NCBI RefSeq assembly: GCF_001047375.1
Contig: NZ_LFVU01000028.1
Span: 124,001 to 188,000, forward strand
Length of the DNA stretch: 64,000 nucleotides
Direction of reading: 5' to 3'
Source: Clostridium cylindrosporum DSM 605
GTDB lineage: Bacteria; Bacillota; Clostridia; Clostridiales; Caloramatoraceae
How positions within the stretch are numbered: the first letter of the stretch is position 1; the number at the start of each line of letters is the position of its first letter. The position numbers were made by a program, and so were the translations under genes. Shown here one piece after another: positions 46,586-56,493 of the stretch. The notes below the pieces were generated by a model, which saw nothing but the letters and a program-made list of their open reading frames with translations, did no database searches and had not been told where the DNA came from.

Positions 46586-48040
46586 TTATTGAGCACTCCA
46601 CTTAAGAACAGGTTTTAGAGCAGCCTTAACTTCGTCTAGTCTCTTTACTTCTGTAGTATGAGGCGCTGTTTTAACTAGTTCTGGATTTTCCTTAGCTTCC
46701 TTAGCTATGCTAATTAAAGCGTCCATAAACTTGTCAAGAGTTTCCTTGCTTTCAGTTTCTGTTGGCTCAATCATCATTGCTTCATGTACTATTAGTGGGA
46801 AGTAAATTGTTGGTGGATGGTATCCGTAGTCAAGAAGTCTCTTAGCTATATCAAGAGTTGAAACTTCTGATAATCCACCTATTCCTGCAAGTACGAATTC
46901 GTGCTTACATAATTGGTCCATTGGAAGTGAGTAATGCTTCTTTAGAGTTTCCTTCATGTAGTTAGCGTTAAGTACTGCAGTTTCACTAGCATACTTAAGG
47001 CCTTCTGCTCCCATTGTAAGAACATAAGTATATGCTCTAACTGAGATTCCGAAGTTACCATAGAAGTTCTTAATCTTTCCAAGTGAGCTTGGTCTATCGT
47101 AGTCAAGCTTGTAGCTATCTCCACTCTTAGTAACTACTGGAGTTGGAAGATACTTTTCAAGTCTTGCCTTAACTCCAACAGGACCTGCTCCTGGACCTCC
47201 ACCACCATGAGGTGTTGAGAATGTCTTATGAAGATTTAAGTGGATTATATCAAATCCCATATCCCCTGGTCTTGTTATACCCATGATAGCATTCATGTTT
47301 GCTCCATCATAGTATAGAAGTCCGCCTGCTTCATGAACAAGAGTTGCAATTTCCTTTATGTTTGTTTCAAATAGTCCAAGTGTGCTTGGGTTAGTAAGCA
47401 TTAGTCCTGCAACATTTTCATCTAAAGCTTCCTTTAGTGCATCAATGTTAACTGAACCGTCACTATTTGACTTAATTTCTACTATTTCAAATCCAGCAAC
47501 TGCAGCTGAAGCTGGGTTAGTACCATGTGCTGAATCAGGAACAATTATCTTATTTCTATTTTCTTGTCCGTTTTCTCTATGGTAAGCCTTCATTATCATA
47601 AGACCTAACATTTCACCGTGAGCTCCTGCAGCTGGTTGAAGCGTTACGCTATCCATTCCTGTAAGTTCAGCTAGTCTGTCTGATAAATCATACATTAGCT
47701 CAAGTGCACCTTGCACTGTTTCTTCACTTTGGTATGGGTGAACATTCTTAAATCCTGGAAGATTAGCGATATCTTCGTTTATCTTAGGATTGTACTTCAT
47801 TGTACATGATCCTAGTGGATAAAATCCTGTATCAAGACCAAAGTTCTTATTTGAAAGATTTGTAAAGTGTCTTACAACTTCGTTTTCTGCAACTTCTGGA
47901 AGCTTTGCATCCTCAGTTCTTAGAAGACCTTCTGGAAGAATACTCTTTACTTCTTTTTCTTCAACATCACATTTAGGAAGCGTATATCCTACTCTACCTG
48001 GCTTTGAAACTTCAAATATTAAACTGTTATATTGATTCAT
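46586..48040 (-). CDS. gcvPB: Glycine decarboxylase P protein, subunit 2
   Basis: This 484-residue C-terminal half of the split P protein contains the PLP lysine in [18 protein letters not shown]. Other segments are [26 protein letters not shown] and [11 protein letters not shown]. With GcvPA it decarboxylates glycine and hands aminomethyl to lipoyl-GcvH. It starts 2 bases after gcvPA ends. Confidence 0.97.
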   Translation of the reverse strand: MNQYNSLIFEVSKPGRVGYTLPKCDVEEKEVKSILPEGLLRTEDAKLPEVAENEVVRHFTNLSNKNFGLDTGFYPLGSCTMKYNPKINEDIANLPGFKNVHPYQSEETVQGALELMYDLSDRLAELTGMDSVTLQPAAGAHGEMLGLMIMKAYHRENGQENRNKIIVPDSAHGTNPASAAVAGFEIVEIKSNSDGSVNIDALKEALDENVAGLMLTNPSTLGLFETNIKEIATLVHEAGGLLYYDGANMNAIMGITRPGDMGFDIIHLNLHKTFSTPHGGGGPGAGPVGVKARLEKYLPTPVVTKSGDSYKLDYDRPSSLGKIKNFYGNFGISVRAYTYVLTMGAEGLKYASETAVLNANYMKETLKKHYSLPMDQLCKHEFVLAGIGGLSEVSTLDIAKRLLDYGYHPPTIYFPLIVHEAMMIEPTETESKETLDKFMDALISIAKEAKENPELVKTAPHTTEVKRLDEVKAALKPVLKWSAQ

Positions 48041-48042
48041 CG

Positions 48043-49383
48043 TTATATTCCTCCCAATACATCAGCTAATTTATCAATCTCAGCCTTAGTTCTCTTTTCT
48101 GTTACACAGATTAGTGTTGCATTCTTAAGGTCTTCATAGTCATTACCTAGGTTATATCCACCGATAATTCCAGCTTCCTTAAGCTTTGCATTAGCAGCAT
48201 CTACGTCACTTGAAAGTTCAACCGCAAACTCCTTGAAGAATGGAGCATTATATACAGGCTTAACCTTTCCAGTAGCAACTAGCTTATCAAATGCGTAGTG
48301 TGCCTTTTGAAGACATTGAGTTGCAACTTCCTTAATACCCTTCTTACCAAGAAGTGACATATATATAGTCGCTCTTAAAGCAATAAGCCCTTGGTTTGAA
48401 CAGATATTTGAAGTAGCCTTTTCACGTCTAATATGTTGCTCTCTAGCTTGAAGAGTAAGAACGAAAGCTCTCTTTCCTTCTGAATCTTCAGTTTGACCAA
48501 CAACTCTACCTGGTATCTTTCTCATAAGCTTGTTTGTAACAGCCATGAATCCTAGGTATGGTCCACCAAAGCTTAGGTAGTTACCTAGTGATTGACCGTC
48601 ACCTACAACTATATCTGCACCAATTTCCCCTGGAGTCTTAAGAATTCCAAGTGATATTGGATCAACGCTCATTACAAGATTTGCCTTGTTAGCATGAGTT
48701 ATCTTTTCAATTGCTTCAGCATCTTCGATACATCCGAAGAAGTTAGGGCTTTGAATAATAACCCCAGCTGTCTTGTTATCAACTACAGCTTCAAGCTTTT
48801 CAAGGTCAGTAACACCGTCTTTAACATCAACTTCAACAAGTTCAATATTGTTAAAATCCATGTATGTAGCAAGTACACGTCTAGCTTCTGGTTGTACTGC
48901 CTTTGATACAACTATCTTTTTCTTTCTTGTAGAAGATGCTGAAATCATAGCAGCTTCTGCAACTGCTGTTGCAGCATCGTACATTGATGCATTTGCAACA
49001 TCCATTCCAGTAAGTTCACAAATTAGTGATTGGTACTCAAATATAACTTGTAGAGTTCCTTGTGAAATTTCTGGTTGGTATGGTGTATATGCAGTATAAA
49101 ATTCTGATCTTGAAACTATATGTGAAATCGCTGATGGAACATAGTGATCATATGCACCTGCTCCAAGGAAACATACAGCTTCATCAGTAGTTAAATTCTT
49201 ATTACTTAATGAAGAAAGCTTTCTGCTTATTTCTAACTCTGAGTATGGAGCCTCAAGGTCAAGTCTTCTGTTTAGCTTTAATTCTTCTGGAATATCGCTA
49301 AATAGATCATCTATAGAATTCATACCTATAGACTTAAGCATAGCCTCTCTTTCTTCACAAGTATTTGGTATATATGGAAACAT
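48043..49383 (-). CDS. gcvPA: Glycine decarboxylase P protein, subunit 1
   Basis: The 446-residue N-terminal half of split GcvP starts [16 protein letters not shown] and has [28 protein letters not shown] and [10 protein letters not shown]. It is homologous to GcvPB but without PLP lysine. It starts 3 bases after gcvH ends. The P-protein halves are separate genes, as in most Firmicutes. Confidence 0.97.
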   Translation of the reverse strand: MFPYIPNTCEEREAMLKSIGMNSIDDLFSDIPEELKLNRRLDLEAPYSELEISRKLSSLSNKNLTTDEAVCFLGAGAYDHYVPSAISHIVSRSEFYTAYTPYQPEISQGTLQVIFEYQSLICELTGMDVANASMYDAATAVAEAAMISASSTRKKKIVVSKAVQPEARRVLATYMDFNNIELVEVDVKDGVTDLEKLEAVVDNKTAGVIIQSPNFFGCIEDAEAIEKITHANKANLVMSVDPISLGILKTPGEIGADIVVGDGQSLGNYLSFGGPYLGFMAVTNKLMRKIPGRVVGQTEDSEGKRAFVLTLQAREQHIRREKATSNICSNQGLIALRATIYMSLLGKKGIKEVATQCLQKAHYAFDKLVATGKVKPVYNAPFFKEFAVELSSDVDAANAKLKEAGIIGGYNLGNDYEDLKNATLICVTEKRTKAEIDKLADVLGGI

Positions 49384-49386
49384 ATA

Positions 49387-49770
49387 TTATGCCTCCTGAC
49401 CTAGGAATTCTTCATACTTTTCTGAAGTCATTAGTCCATCAAGTTCTGATGCATCGCTTAGTTCGATTGCGAATATCCAGTTAGCATAAGCATCTGTGTT
49501 AAGAAGAGTTGGATCTCCTTCTACATCTTCGTTAACTTCTACAATTGTTCCGCTTACTGCAGTGTGCATATCTGTTGCAGCCTTAACTGATTCGATAACT
49601 CCTACAGTGTCTCCTGCAGCAACTTCTGAATCTACTTCTGGAAGTTCAACGTAAACGATGCTTCCTAGTTGGTGTTGAGCGTAGTCTGAAATTCCTACAT
49701 ATGCCTTATTTCCTTCAACCTTTACCCAGTCATGATCATTTGTATAAAGTAGTCCGCTTTCAACTTTCAT
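49387..49770 (-). CDS. gcvH: Glycine cleavage system H protein
   Basis: This 127-residue lipoyl carrier has Lys63 in IESVKAATD as the expected lipoylation site and the HDWVKVEG start of the family. It shuttles the aminomethyl group between P and T proteins. It lies between gcvT (67 bases upstream) and gcvPA. Confidence 0.98.
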   Translation of the reverse strand: MKVESGLLYTNDHDWVKVEGNKAYVGISDYAQHQLGSIVYVELPEVDSEVAAGDTVGVIESVKAATDMHTAVSGTIVEVNEDVEGDPTLLNTDAYANWIFAIELSDASELDGLMTSEKYEEFLGQEA

Positions 49771-49837
49771 TATAATATCCTCCTTAAATTTAAAAAAATT
49801 TATTTTATTTTAATTTATTTTATTTTAAAAATCTTAA

Positions 49838-50953
49838 TTACTTCTTTTCTTGTTTAGTCTTCTTTGTGTAGAATCTCTTGCTGATAACTTCTGCCTTAGC
49901 AGTCTTGTTTCTGATTTGGATTTCAATTTCTGTTCCAAGTTCAGCGTATTCAGCTTCAACTAGAGCAGTTCCTATTGTCTTTTGAAGAGTTGGTGAGAAG
50001 TAACCAGTTGCAACAGCACCGATAACCTTACCATCCTTAACAACATCATATCCGTGTCTTGGAATACCTCTTTCCTTCATTTCAAATCCAATAGTCTTTC
50101 TCTTTAGACCTTCTTCTTTTTGCTTAACTAGAACTGACTTACCAATGAAGTCTGAAGCCTTGCCAAGCTTTACGAAGAATCCAAGTCCTGCTTCTAGTGG
50201 TGATATAGTATCACTCATTTCATTTCCATATAGAGGAAGTGCAGCTTCAAATCTTAGAGTATCTCTTGCACCAAGACCTGCTGGCTTAAGAACGTCTGCA
50301 CCTGCTTCTAGTAGAGCATTCCAAACTTTTTCTATTGCATCGTTTGTAGTATATACTTCGAATCCATCTTCCCCAGTGTATCCAGTTCTTGAAACAAGAC
50401 ACTTAACTCCTGCTACATTAACTGAATCGTTGAAGTAGAAGAATTTGATTGTGCTAAGATCAACATCAGATACCTTTTGAAGAATAGCTTGTGCTTCTGG
50501 TCCTTGGATTGCAATTTCTGCAACTTCTGGTGAAACATTTTCAACCTTTACGTCAAATCCCTTAGCTTTTTCTTCTATCCACTTAACATCCTTATCGATG
50601 TTAGCAGCATTTATAACAAGGTACATGTGGTTTTCATCATACTTGTATACTAGAAGGTCATCAACGATACCTCCATTTTCGTTACACATTAAGTTGTATG
50701 CTATTTGAGTGTTTTCAAGACCTGCAATGTCGTTAGTTACTAGGTAATCAACGAATTTTTGTGCATCTGGTCCAGTAATATCAACTTCACCCATATGTGA
50801 AACGTCAAATATACCAGCTTGAGTTCTAACAGCTGTATGCTCTTCAACTAATCCCTCATATTGAATTGGCATTTCCCAACCTGCGAATTCTACGATTTTT
50901 CCTCCAACTTTTTGATGTGCATCAAAAAGAGGTGTTTTCTTTAAATTACTCAT
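49838..50953 (-). CDS. gcvT: Aminomethyltransferase (glycine cleavage T protein)
   Basis: The 371-residue protein moves the methylene group from GcvH to tetrahydrofolate. FAGWEMPIQYEG and FDVSHMGEVDI are family starts, NGGIVDDLLVYK contains the catalytic Asp, and SRTGYTGEDGFEVY and GLGARDTLRFEAALPLYGNE follow. It is the first gene of the operon and lies directly behind the glycine riboswitch leader. Confidence 0.97.
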   Translation of the reverse strand: MSNLKKTPLFDAHQKVGGKIVEFAGWEMPIQYEGLVEEHTAVRTQAGIFDVSHMGEVDITGPDAQKFVDYLVTNDIAGLENTQIAYNLMCNENGGIVDDLLVYKYDENHMYLVINAANIDKDVKWIEEKAKGFDVKVENVSPEVAEIAIQGPEAQAILQKVSDVDLSTIKFFYFNDSVNVAGVKCLVSRTGYTGEDGFEVYTTNDAIEKVWNALLEAGADVLKPAGLGARDTLRFEAALPLYGNEMSDTISPLEAGLGFFVKLGKASDFIGKSVLVKQKEEGLKRKTIGFEMKERGIPRHGYDVVKDGKVIGAVATGYFSPTLQKTIGTALVEAEYAELGTEIEIQIRNKTAKAEVISKRFYTKKTKQEKK

Positions 50954-50992
50954 AATAATTTTATCCTCCCTTCATTCCGTTAAAGTTAAATA

Positions 50993-51157
50993 TTTAGAAC
51001 CTTTAATTAAATTTTAGATATAAACCTAGGTATAGTCTTAGTAACATCACAAAAAGACATGTTAATTTGAACTTTCAAAATACATATCCCTTGATTACCA
51101 AACCCCATAAAAACCGCAAATGTTACTAAGGATATCTAAAAAAAGTTAAGTTCTAAA
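50993..51157 (-). promoter_or_regulatory. Nested inverted repeats in the gcvT leader
   Basis: Three pairs nest in order. TTTAGAAC (50993-51000) pairs with GTTCTAAA (51150-51157). TTTTAGATAT (51012-51021) pairs with ATATCTAAAA (51132-51141). CTTAGTAACAT (51037-51047) pairs with ATGTTACTAAG (51120-51130). All are perfect, 8, 10 and 11 bases. The region is the expression platform between the glycine aptamers and gcvT; a run of seven T (minus strand, 51138-51144) lies inside the second arm. The function is inferred. Confidence 0.6.
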
Positions 51158-51164
51158 TTCTAGC

Positions 51165-51375
51165 AGTTTATCCTCTGTCCTTGTTACCTGAGAGTTTCTA
51201 CATGCTCACGTGAAGCCATGTATTTCTCCTTCGGTGCTTAATTAAGACTTTCCAGAGTTCCATCAAGTAATGATTCATTTGCCTGAAAGTTTTTATAAAA
51301 ACCTGCCTTTTTATTTTTACATTGCTTCTTCGGCTCCTAATTTAATAGGTATCTCTCACTACTGTCATCTGAGAA
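51165..51375 (-). promoter_or_regulatory. Tandem glycine riboswitch
   Basis: On the minus strand two aptamers follow each other. The first (about 51262-51365) shows GTGAGAG, GCCGAAGAAGCAA and CTTTCAGGCAAA. The second (about 51172-51262) shows ACCGAAGGAGAAAT, CTCTCAGGTAACAAGGAC and the closing AGAG. These are the conserved core bases of the gcvT motif. Glycine binding usually turns expression on for catabolic gcv operons. Confidence 0.92.
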
Positions 51376-51379
51376 GTTT

Positions 51380-51931
51380 ATTAATTTTTGATTATTTATC
51401 TTTAATTTTAATTCTATTGTTAGAAAAAATCAACAATTGTTTAATTTTAAATAAAGTTTTATTCATACCCTTTAACAATTGCCAAAATTTTATCAATAGT
51501 TTTTTCCAATATACCCTTTATTTCTTAATAAGTAAATGCTACTTATTTTAGTAAATTACTATTTGCTTAGCCTAACTTGTATAAATTTAAAATTTCATTT
51601 ATGTACCCAGTGTAGCCTACAATGCCTATTTTATTATTACTTATGTACCTATTAGTGTATAGCATTTAAACTCCCATTTTTATTTTATTAAATAGTGACT
51701 ATTTTATTCATGATAAATTTAATAAAAATGCGAAATCACCTATAGGACATTTTACATTTTTATTATATATTATATAATTATGACTTAATAATTCTAAAAA
51801 ATAGCGTGAAATTTGTAACAAAGTAACTTTTACGTATTGTTAGATTATTGTCATTGTTTTCTACCTATTCTTAACATTTACATAAATATACCATTATTAA
51901 ATTGAGAATTACTTATGAAAGGAATTTATGG
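51380..51931. other. AT-rich spacer before the second LtaS-like gene
   Basis: About 550 bases of A/T-rich DNA lie between the riboswitch and the rightward LtaS-like gene. Promoter-like TATATTATATAAT occurs near 51765-51778. I saw no open frame with a ribosome site and no strong structure. Confidence 0.55.
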
Positions 51932-53803
51932 ATGAAACTAAAAAAAATTTTATTAACTAGGTTAGAAATTCCTAGAATACTCCTAACATTACCTTATAAA
52001 ATCAAAGGAATATTCGAAAATAAGGCATTTTCAAGTAGCACCTTAGCCTTATTTATAAAAATATTACTTTTTATTCTTATAACCTCAAGTGATACTGCTA
52101 CTAGGATCAACTTAAAAACAGTATTTTATAGCGCTCCACCTTTGCTTGTTTATTGCAGTTTTATACTACTTTTTTTATCTTTTTCATATTTGTTTAACTC
52201 CAAATATCACCTTATATCCTTATTTGTGCTAAATATATTTTTAACTATCATCATTTTAGGTGACATTTTATATTATAGAGCCAATAGCTCATTTTTATCT
52301 TTACATCTAATTAGTTATACATCTAACCTTGAAAATCTTTCAAGTAGCATTTTTTCTATGTTTAGATTGCTTGATGTTATATTTTTTATAGATTTATTTC
52401 TAATCGGAATATTTCTAACTCGAATTAAAAAAAGATATGACCTATTTAGAAGAGATATTTCTTCGTTTATGATACTTTTTTTAGTTCCAACTATATATTT
52501 AACATATGCCCATATTAAAATAGATAAGCTAAACAAGGGCTTTTACAACCAAACAATATTTATAAATAGTTGGGCGCAAAATCAAACTATGTCTAACCTA
52601 ACTCCCATAGGTTATCATTTGTTCGATATATACAACTACTTAAAGGATAGTAAACCTTATAATATTACATCTAGTGAAAAGTTAAAGATTGAAACCTTCT
52701 TTGAAAATAAAGCTGAACTTCTCCCGAAAAATAATTTTAATGCAATGTTCAAAGGAAAGAACTTAATAATACTTCAAGTTGAGTCCCTTGAAAATTTCGT
52801 TATAGGCAAAAGCAATAATGGCCAAGAGATTACCCCTAACATTAATAAACTGCTTAAAAATAGTATTTACTTTGATAATTTTCTTGAACAAACACATGAA
52901 GGTACTACTTCAGACGCTGAATTTATGGCTAATACTTCTATATTTCCTGTAAGACGCGGAAGCACATTTTTCAGATTTCCTTCAAATAAATATTATGCTT
53001 CTCTTCCAAATTTAATGGAGAAATCAGGTTATAGTTCAATTGCTACTCATCCTGATAGGGGTTCATATTGGAATTGGCTTCCTTCCCTTTCTTCTATAGG
53101 CTTTGAAAAGTGTGTAGATTCAACTTCACTAAATATTGATGAGACAATTGGCCTTGGATTAAGTGATAGAAGTTTTTTAAATCAATTGGCGAATATTTTA
53201 GAAAAGCAGCCAAAACCATTTTATAGCTTTTCTATAACTCTTTCTAGTCATACTCCTTACAAGCTTCCTAAGGAACATGTTAATCTTGATGTCTCAAAAG
53301 ATATTAAAGGTCAAATAATTGGTTCTTACTTTGAATCTGTTAATTATACAGATTCAGCAATTGGTGAGTTTGTAAATCTATTAGATAAAAAGGGTATATT
53401 AAATAATTCTGTTGTTGTTATATATGGTGACCATGAAGGACCACACAAGTACTTTAAAGACGAAATTAAAAATTCTTCATATGAACCTTGGATGAAAGAT
53501 AACTATTCCAAAGTACCTTTTATAATATACTCCAAGGATATATCATCTCCTAAGGTTATTTCAACCTATGGAGGTCAAATTGATATACTACCTACAATAT
53601 CTTATTTAATGGGAATACCTGAAAAAAATTATACTTATACAAGTGTAGGAAGAAACCTTCTTAACACAAAACTTAACTACACTTATTTATCAAATGGAGA
53701 ACTAAAATATAACAATTTACCTACTAATAAAATTTCACTTTTAAATAAATCAGTGGAATATAGTGACATAATTATTAGATCTAATTATTTTAGAAAGGAA
53801 TAA
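51932..53803 (+). CDS. LtaS-like sulfatase-fold phosphoglycerol transferase (second copy)
   Basis: The 623-residue protein has the same layout as the first copy: five membrane helices in the first 200 or so residues and an extracellular sulfatase domain. Glu in LQVESLENFV, the catalytic Thr in GTTSDAEF (about 325), His in SSHTPY and Asp-His in YGDHEGP (about 499) are kept. TTG 51902 is open upstream, but AAAGGA before the ATG at 51932 sets the start. It is divergent from the gcv operon. A small membrane-protein gene follows in 4 bases, perhaps a partner. Two LtaS paralogs may serve growth and sporulation, as in some Firmicutes, but this is inferred. Confidence 0.9.
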   Translation: MKLKKILLTRLEIPRILLTLPYKIKGIFENKAFSSSTLALFIKILLFILITSSDTATRINLKTVFYSAPPLLVYCSFILLFLSFSYLFNSKYHLISLFVLNIFLTIIILGDILYYRANSSFLSLHLISYTSNLENLSSSIFSMFRLLDVIFFIDLFLIGIFLTRIKKRYDLFRRDISSFMILFLVPTIYLTYAHIKIDKLNKGFYNQTIFINSWAQNQTMSNLTPIGYHLFDIYNYLKDSKPYNITSSEKLKIETFFENKAELLPKNNFNAMFKGKNLIILQVESLENFVIGKSNNGQEITPNINKLLKNSIYFDNFLEQTHEGTTSDAEFMANTSIFPVRRGSTFFRFPSNKYYASLPNLMEKSGYSSIATHPDRGSYWNWLPSLSSIGFEKCVDSTSLNIDETIGLGLSDRSFLNQLANILEKQPKPFYSFSITLSSHTPYKLPKEHVNLDVSKDIKGQIIGSYFESVNYTDSAIGEFVNLLDKKGILNNSVVVIYGDHEGPHKYFKDEIKNSSYEPWMKDNYSKVPFIIYSKDISSPKVISTYGGQIDILPTISYLMGIPEKNYTYTSVGRNLLNTKLNYTYLSNGELKYNNLPTNKISLLNKSVEYSDIIIRSNYFRKE

Positions 53804-53807
53804 GACC

Positions 53808-54071
53808 ATGCCTACTATACCTATTTTCGCACTACCTTTTATAGCTACTATGTTTTTAGTTCCTATACTTTCTATAGAAGGAATTACCCCTTGGTTTTTA
53901 TTTATATTTTTTTCATACAAAATAGTAAAAACCTCTAATAAAGCACACTTAACTAATAAGGAACTATTTAAAAAAACACTGATATATTTTTCTATATGTC
54001 TTTTTACCGGGATTTTATATAACATATGTATTAATGAAGCCACAACACTAGTTATTAAAAAACTATTATAA
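53808..54071 (+). CDS. Small membrane protein, 87 aa
   Basis: The protein has hydrophobic helices at about residues 5-22, 28-42 and 57-74 with a short basic loop (KTSNKAHLTNKELFKK) between the second and third. I do not recognise a family. It begins 4 bases after the LtaS-like gene, with a GGA site inside that gene's end, so it is likely co-expressed. Function is unknown. Confidence 0.6.
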   Translation: MPTIPIFALPFIATMFLVPILSIEGITPWFLFIFFSYKIVKTSNKAHLTNKELFKKTLIYFSICLFTGILYNICINEATTLVIKKLL

Positions 54072-54077
54072 ATTAAA

Positions 54078-54108
54078 AAGGATGGAGTTATTTACACACT
54101 CCATCCTT
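54078..54108. terminator. Bidirectional terminator between the small membrane protein and DUF1284 genes
   Basis: AAGGATGGAGT (54078-54088) pairs with ACTCCATCCTT (54098-54108). The DUF1284 gene's last bases run through the right arm. Confidence 0.8.
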
Positions 54109-54459
54109 GTACCATTGACAATCTTTACATATCTTTTCAAAGTTAGCTTTTGTTAAATACTTATTTCTAAGTTTAACTAACTCATTATACTTATAGATTG
54201 AATTTACTTCTAAATTCAAATAATATGAAGCATTTTTATCAATCTTACTTATGTTATCCTCACAAGTACACTTACCAATCTGAAGATGTGGACACTCTTT
54301 ACATATATCATCAGCCTGTGAGCATATTAATATTTTTGTTTCTGGGTTATTTTTAATTTTGTTGACTATTAAATCCATATTAGAAACAAAGTTTTCACTA
54401 TATCCAATTCCTTTATAAAAGTTCAAGCACACAATATGGTGTGGTCTAAGTTTTAACAT
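54088..54459 (-). CDS. DUF1284 cysteine-rich protein
   Basis: The 123-residue protein starts MLKLRPHHIVCLNFYKGIGYSENFV, which is the DUF1284 signature, and has nine cysteines: one in HIVC, then LICSQADDICKECPHLQIGKCTC, and CKDCQWYKDGVCK at the end. Such clustering suggests a metal or iron-sulfur centre. GGAGAG lies before the ATG. Function is unknown; it stands alone between the LtaS and cob regions. Confidence 0.82.
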   Translation of the reverse strand: MLKLRPHHIVCLNFYKGIGYSENFVSNMDLIVNKIKNNPETKILICSQADDICKECPHLQIGKCTCEDNISKIDKNASYYLNLEVNSIYKYNELVKLRNKYLTKANFEKICKDCQWYKDGVCK

Positions 54460-54561
54460 ATATTCTCTCCAAACTTTATTATCATTTTAGTATTATATTT
54501 ATAAAATTTTAACTCTTTTAAAATACATATGTCAACCAAAGTTATTTACCAGATTAACAAT

Positions 54562-54589
54562 AAAAAGGACGCCTTATAAAAAGCGCCTT
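54562..54589 (-). terminator. Terminator of the cob operon
   Basis: AAGG-A-CGC (54565-54572) pairs with GCGCCTT (54583-54589) with one bulged base, followed by a T run on the minus strand. Confidence 0.7.
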
Positions 54590-55181
54590 ACTTATTAATT
54601 TCCTCTATTAAATTAATTCCTTCATATACTAAAATCCTAGTATAACAACCTTGTTTTACACTAAAGTTATAAAACATGTCCTTTGATAAACCTAACATGT
54701 GACACAAAAATACTCTAATAACACCACCATGGGTAGCTATTAAAACCCTCTCACTACTTTTAGGATCTACTATATCTAATAAAAATTCTACACATCTTTT
54801 ATAAAAATCCCTAAATGATTCTCCACCTGGAAATGTAAAGTTCTTATAATCTCTTAAAAAATCTTCATATTCTTTTTCATATCCTAACATTACTTTGTCA
54901 TATGAAACAGCATCCCAATAACCAAAATCAATTTCTTGTATCCTGATTTCTTCATAAATGCTGATATTCTCCTGATTATCTCCTAGTAAAATTTCAAGTG
55001 TTTCCTTAGTTCTTTTTAAAGGAGATGTATAGACCTTATCAATCTTAAAATTCTTCAGCTTATCTTTTAGTTGTTTTGCCTGATTAATTCCCTCTTGATT
55101 TAAGCTAGTGTCTATTCTACCTTGATACTTCTTATTAAAATTAAGGTCTGTTTCACCATGCCTAACAAATATTAGTTCCAT
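54588..55181 (-). CDS. cobC: Alpha-ribazole phosphatase
   Basis: This 197-residue histidine phosphatase has the catalytic RHGE (residues 7-10, FVRHGETDLN), SPLKRTKET, and the second His in ATHGGVIR. In the cob operon it removes phosphate from alpha-ribazole 5'-phosphate or adenosylcobalamin phosphate in nucleotide-loop assembly. The phosphoglycerate-mutase-like family has many roles, and context decides here. It overlaps cobS by 10 bases. Confidence 0.88.
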   Translation of the reverse strand: MELIFVRHGETDLNFNKKYQGRIDTSLNQEGINQAKQLKDKLKNFKIDKVYTSPLKRTKETLEILLGDNQENISIYEEIRIQEIDFGYWDAVSYDKVMLGYEKEYEDFLRDYKNFTFPGGESFRDFYKRCVEFLLDIVDPKSSERVLIATHGGVIRVFLCHMLGLSKDMFYNFSVKQGCYTRILVYEGINLIEEINK

Positions 55182-55948
55182 AATACATTTATCACTCCTA
55201 ATGATAAAATCATAAATACTACTTCTGAAATTTCAATAGAACAACCTAATATATCACCTGTAATCCCATTTAATATTCCTTCAATATATTTTCTAAAGCA
55301 TATCATAACTAATAATGTTAATACGTATATTAACATTATTTTATAGCTAATAGAACTTACTATAATTGCCATAAAAACTTGGTTTATAAAAAGTTCCCTA
55401 ATAGATATCTTACCAATAAACAAATCTCCAAGTCCCTCATTTTCCCTTGCGTACTTTCTTTTATACATGAAAAACAAAACAATAGACCTTGCTACTACAG
55501 GTGCAAGTAATACTACTATAAATAAAGGATATAACCACATACTTTTCACTTTAAGCATATTGATAGTCTCAAAGTACAGTGTCCACTTTAGTAAAATCAA
55601 AAGAATGAGTCCTACCCCACCAAATGTCCCAAGTCTACTGTCCTTCATAATCTCAAGAATTCTTTCTTTACTTCTCCCTGAGAAAATCCCATCACATGTA
55701 TCTGAAAATCCATCTAAATGTATAGCACCTGTAATAAATGTATGTACAATAACTCCAATTAAGGCTGTTAAATAGGGCGAAAAAATCATATTTGATATAT
55801 AAATAGAACCAGCTACAACAAAACCTATTATAAGCCCTATTATAGGAAAGTAAATTGCCCCACGGGCAAAATCTTCCCTGGTAACATCTAAGTTTTTTTT
55901 AACAGGTATTCTAGTCATAAACTGTAAAATAAGTAAAAATACTCTCAT
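55172..55948 (-). CDS. cobS: Cobalamin synthase (adenosylcobinamide-GDP ribazoletransferase)
   Basis: This 258-residue multi-pass membrane enzyme joins alpha-ribazole phosphate to AdoCbi-GDP. HLDGFSDTCDGIFSG contains the Asp-rich Mg-binding motif, and several hydrophobic helices follow. The N-terminus has FMTRIPVKKN, typical of the family. It lies 8 bases after cobU. Confidence 0.95.
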   Translation of the reverse strand: MRVFLLILQFMTRIPVKKNLDVTREDFARGAIYFPIIGLIIGFVVAGSIYISNMIFSPYLTALIGVIVHTFITGAIHLDGFSDTCDGIFSGRSKERILEIMKDSRLGTFGGVGLILLILLKWTLYFETINMLKVKSMWLYPLFIVVLLAPVVARSIVLFFMYKRKYARENEGLGDLFIGKISIRELFINQVFMAIIVSSISYKIMLIYVLTLLVMICFRKYIEGILNGITGDILGCSIEISEVVFMILSLGVINVLWN

Positions 55949-55956
55949 TTAGTCAC

Positions 55957-56493
55957 CTACTTTATTTTCATTGGAATTGAAGATACTACAAGATATACAC
56001 TTTCAGATTCAGTTGCTAAAAATTGATTAACTTTGCCTGCAATATCTCTAAAGTACCTACCTAGTTTACTTTCAGGTACAATTCCAAAGCCCACCTCATT
56101 TGTAACTAAGACAACTTTACCATTAAATTCTTTAAAGATATCTGTAAGTTTTTTAACCTCATTCATAACTTTTTCCTCAGCAATTTTAAATTCTTCACTT
56201 GTGTTATTTTCACATATCTCGAGTATTATATTTGATATCATAATAGTAACACAATCAAGAATAATCCCTTGATAAGAAGCTATGCTTTCAGAAAAATCTT
56301 TATCAAATTCCTTATGCTTTTCTAATGTATCCCAGTAATTTGGTCTATCTTTTTTATGCTTTATAACTCTATCTTTCATCTCATCATCAAATGGAATTGA
56401 TGTAGCTATATAAAGAACTCTTTGAAAATCCTTCAAAAGCCCCTCAGCAAAACTTGACTTTCCACTTCTAGCACCACCTGTTACAAGTATCAA
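55957..56493 (-). CDS. cobU: Adenosylcobinamide kinase/guanylyltransferase
   Basis: This 178-residue bifunctional enzyme has the P-loop GGARSGKSS (6-14), ATSIPFDDEM, the guanylyl-accepting His region (HKKDRP) and LVTNEVGFGIVP. It phosphorylates and guanylylates adenosylcobinamide. It starts at TTG 56493 with GGAGGG seven bases upstream, overlapping cobT by 4 bases. Confidence 0.95.
   Translation of the reverse strand: MILVTGGARSGKSSFAEGLLKDFQRVLYIATSIPFDDEMKDRVIKHKKDRPNYWDTLEKHKEFDKDFSESIASYQGIILDCVTIMISNIILEICENNTSEEFKIAEEKVMNEVKKLTDIFKEFNGKVVLVTNEVGFGIVPESKLGRYFRDIAGKVNQFLATESESVYLVVSSIPMKIK

Noticed and set aside
51270-51551. 93-residue plus-strand ORF near the gcv operon
   Set aside because: It runs antisense through the glycine riboswitch and AT-rich spacer, with no ribosome site; hydrophobicity reflects A/T content.
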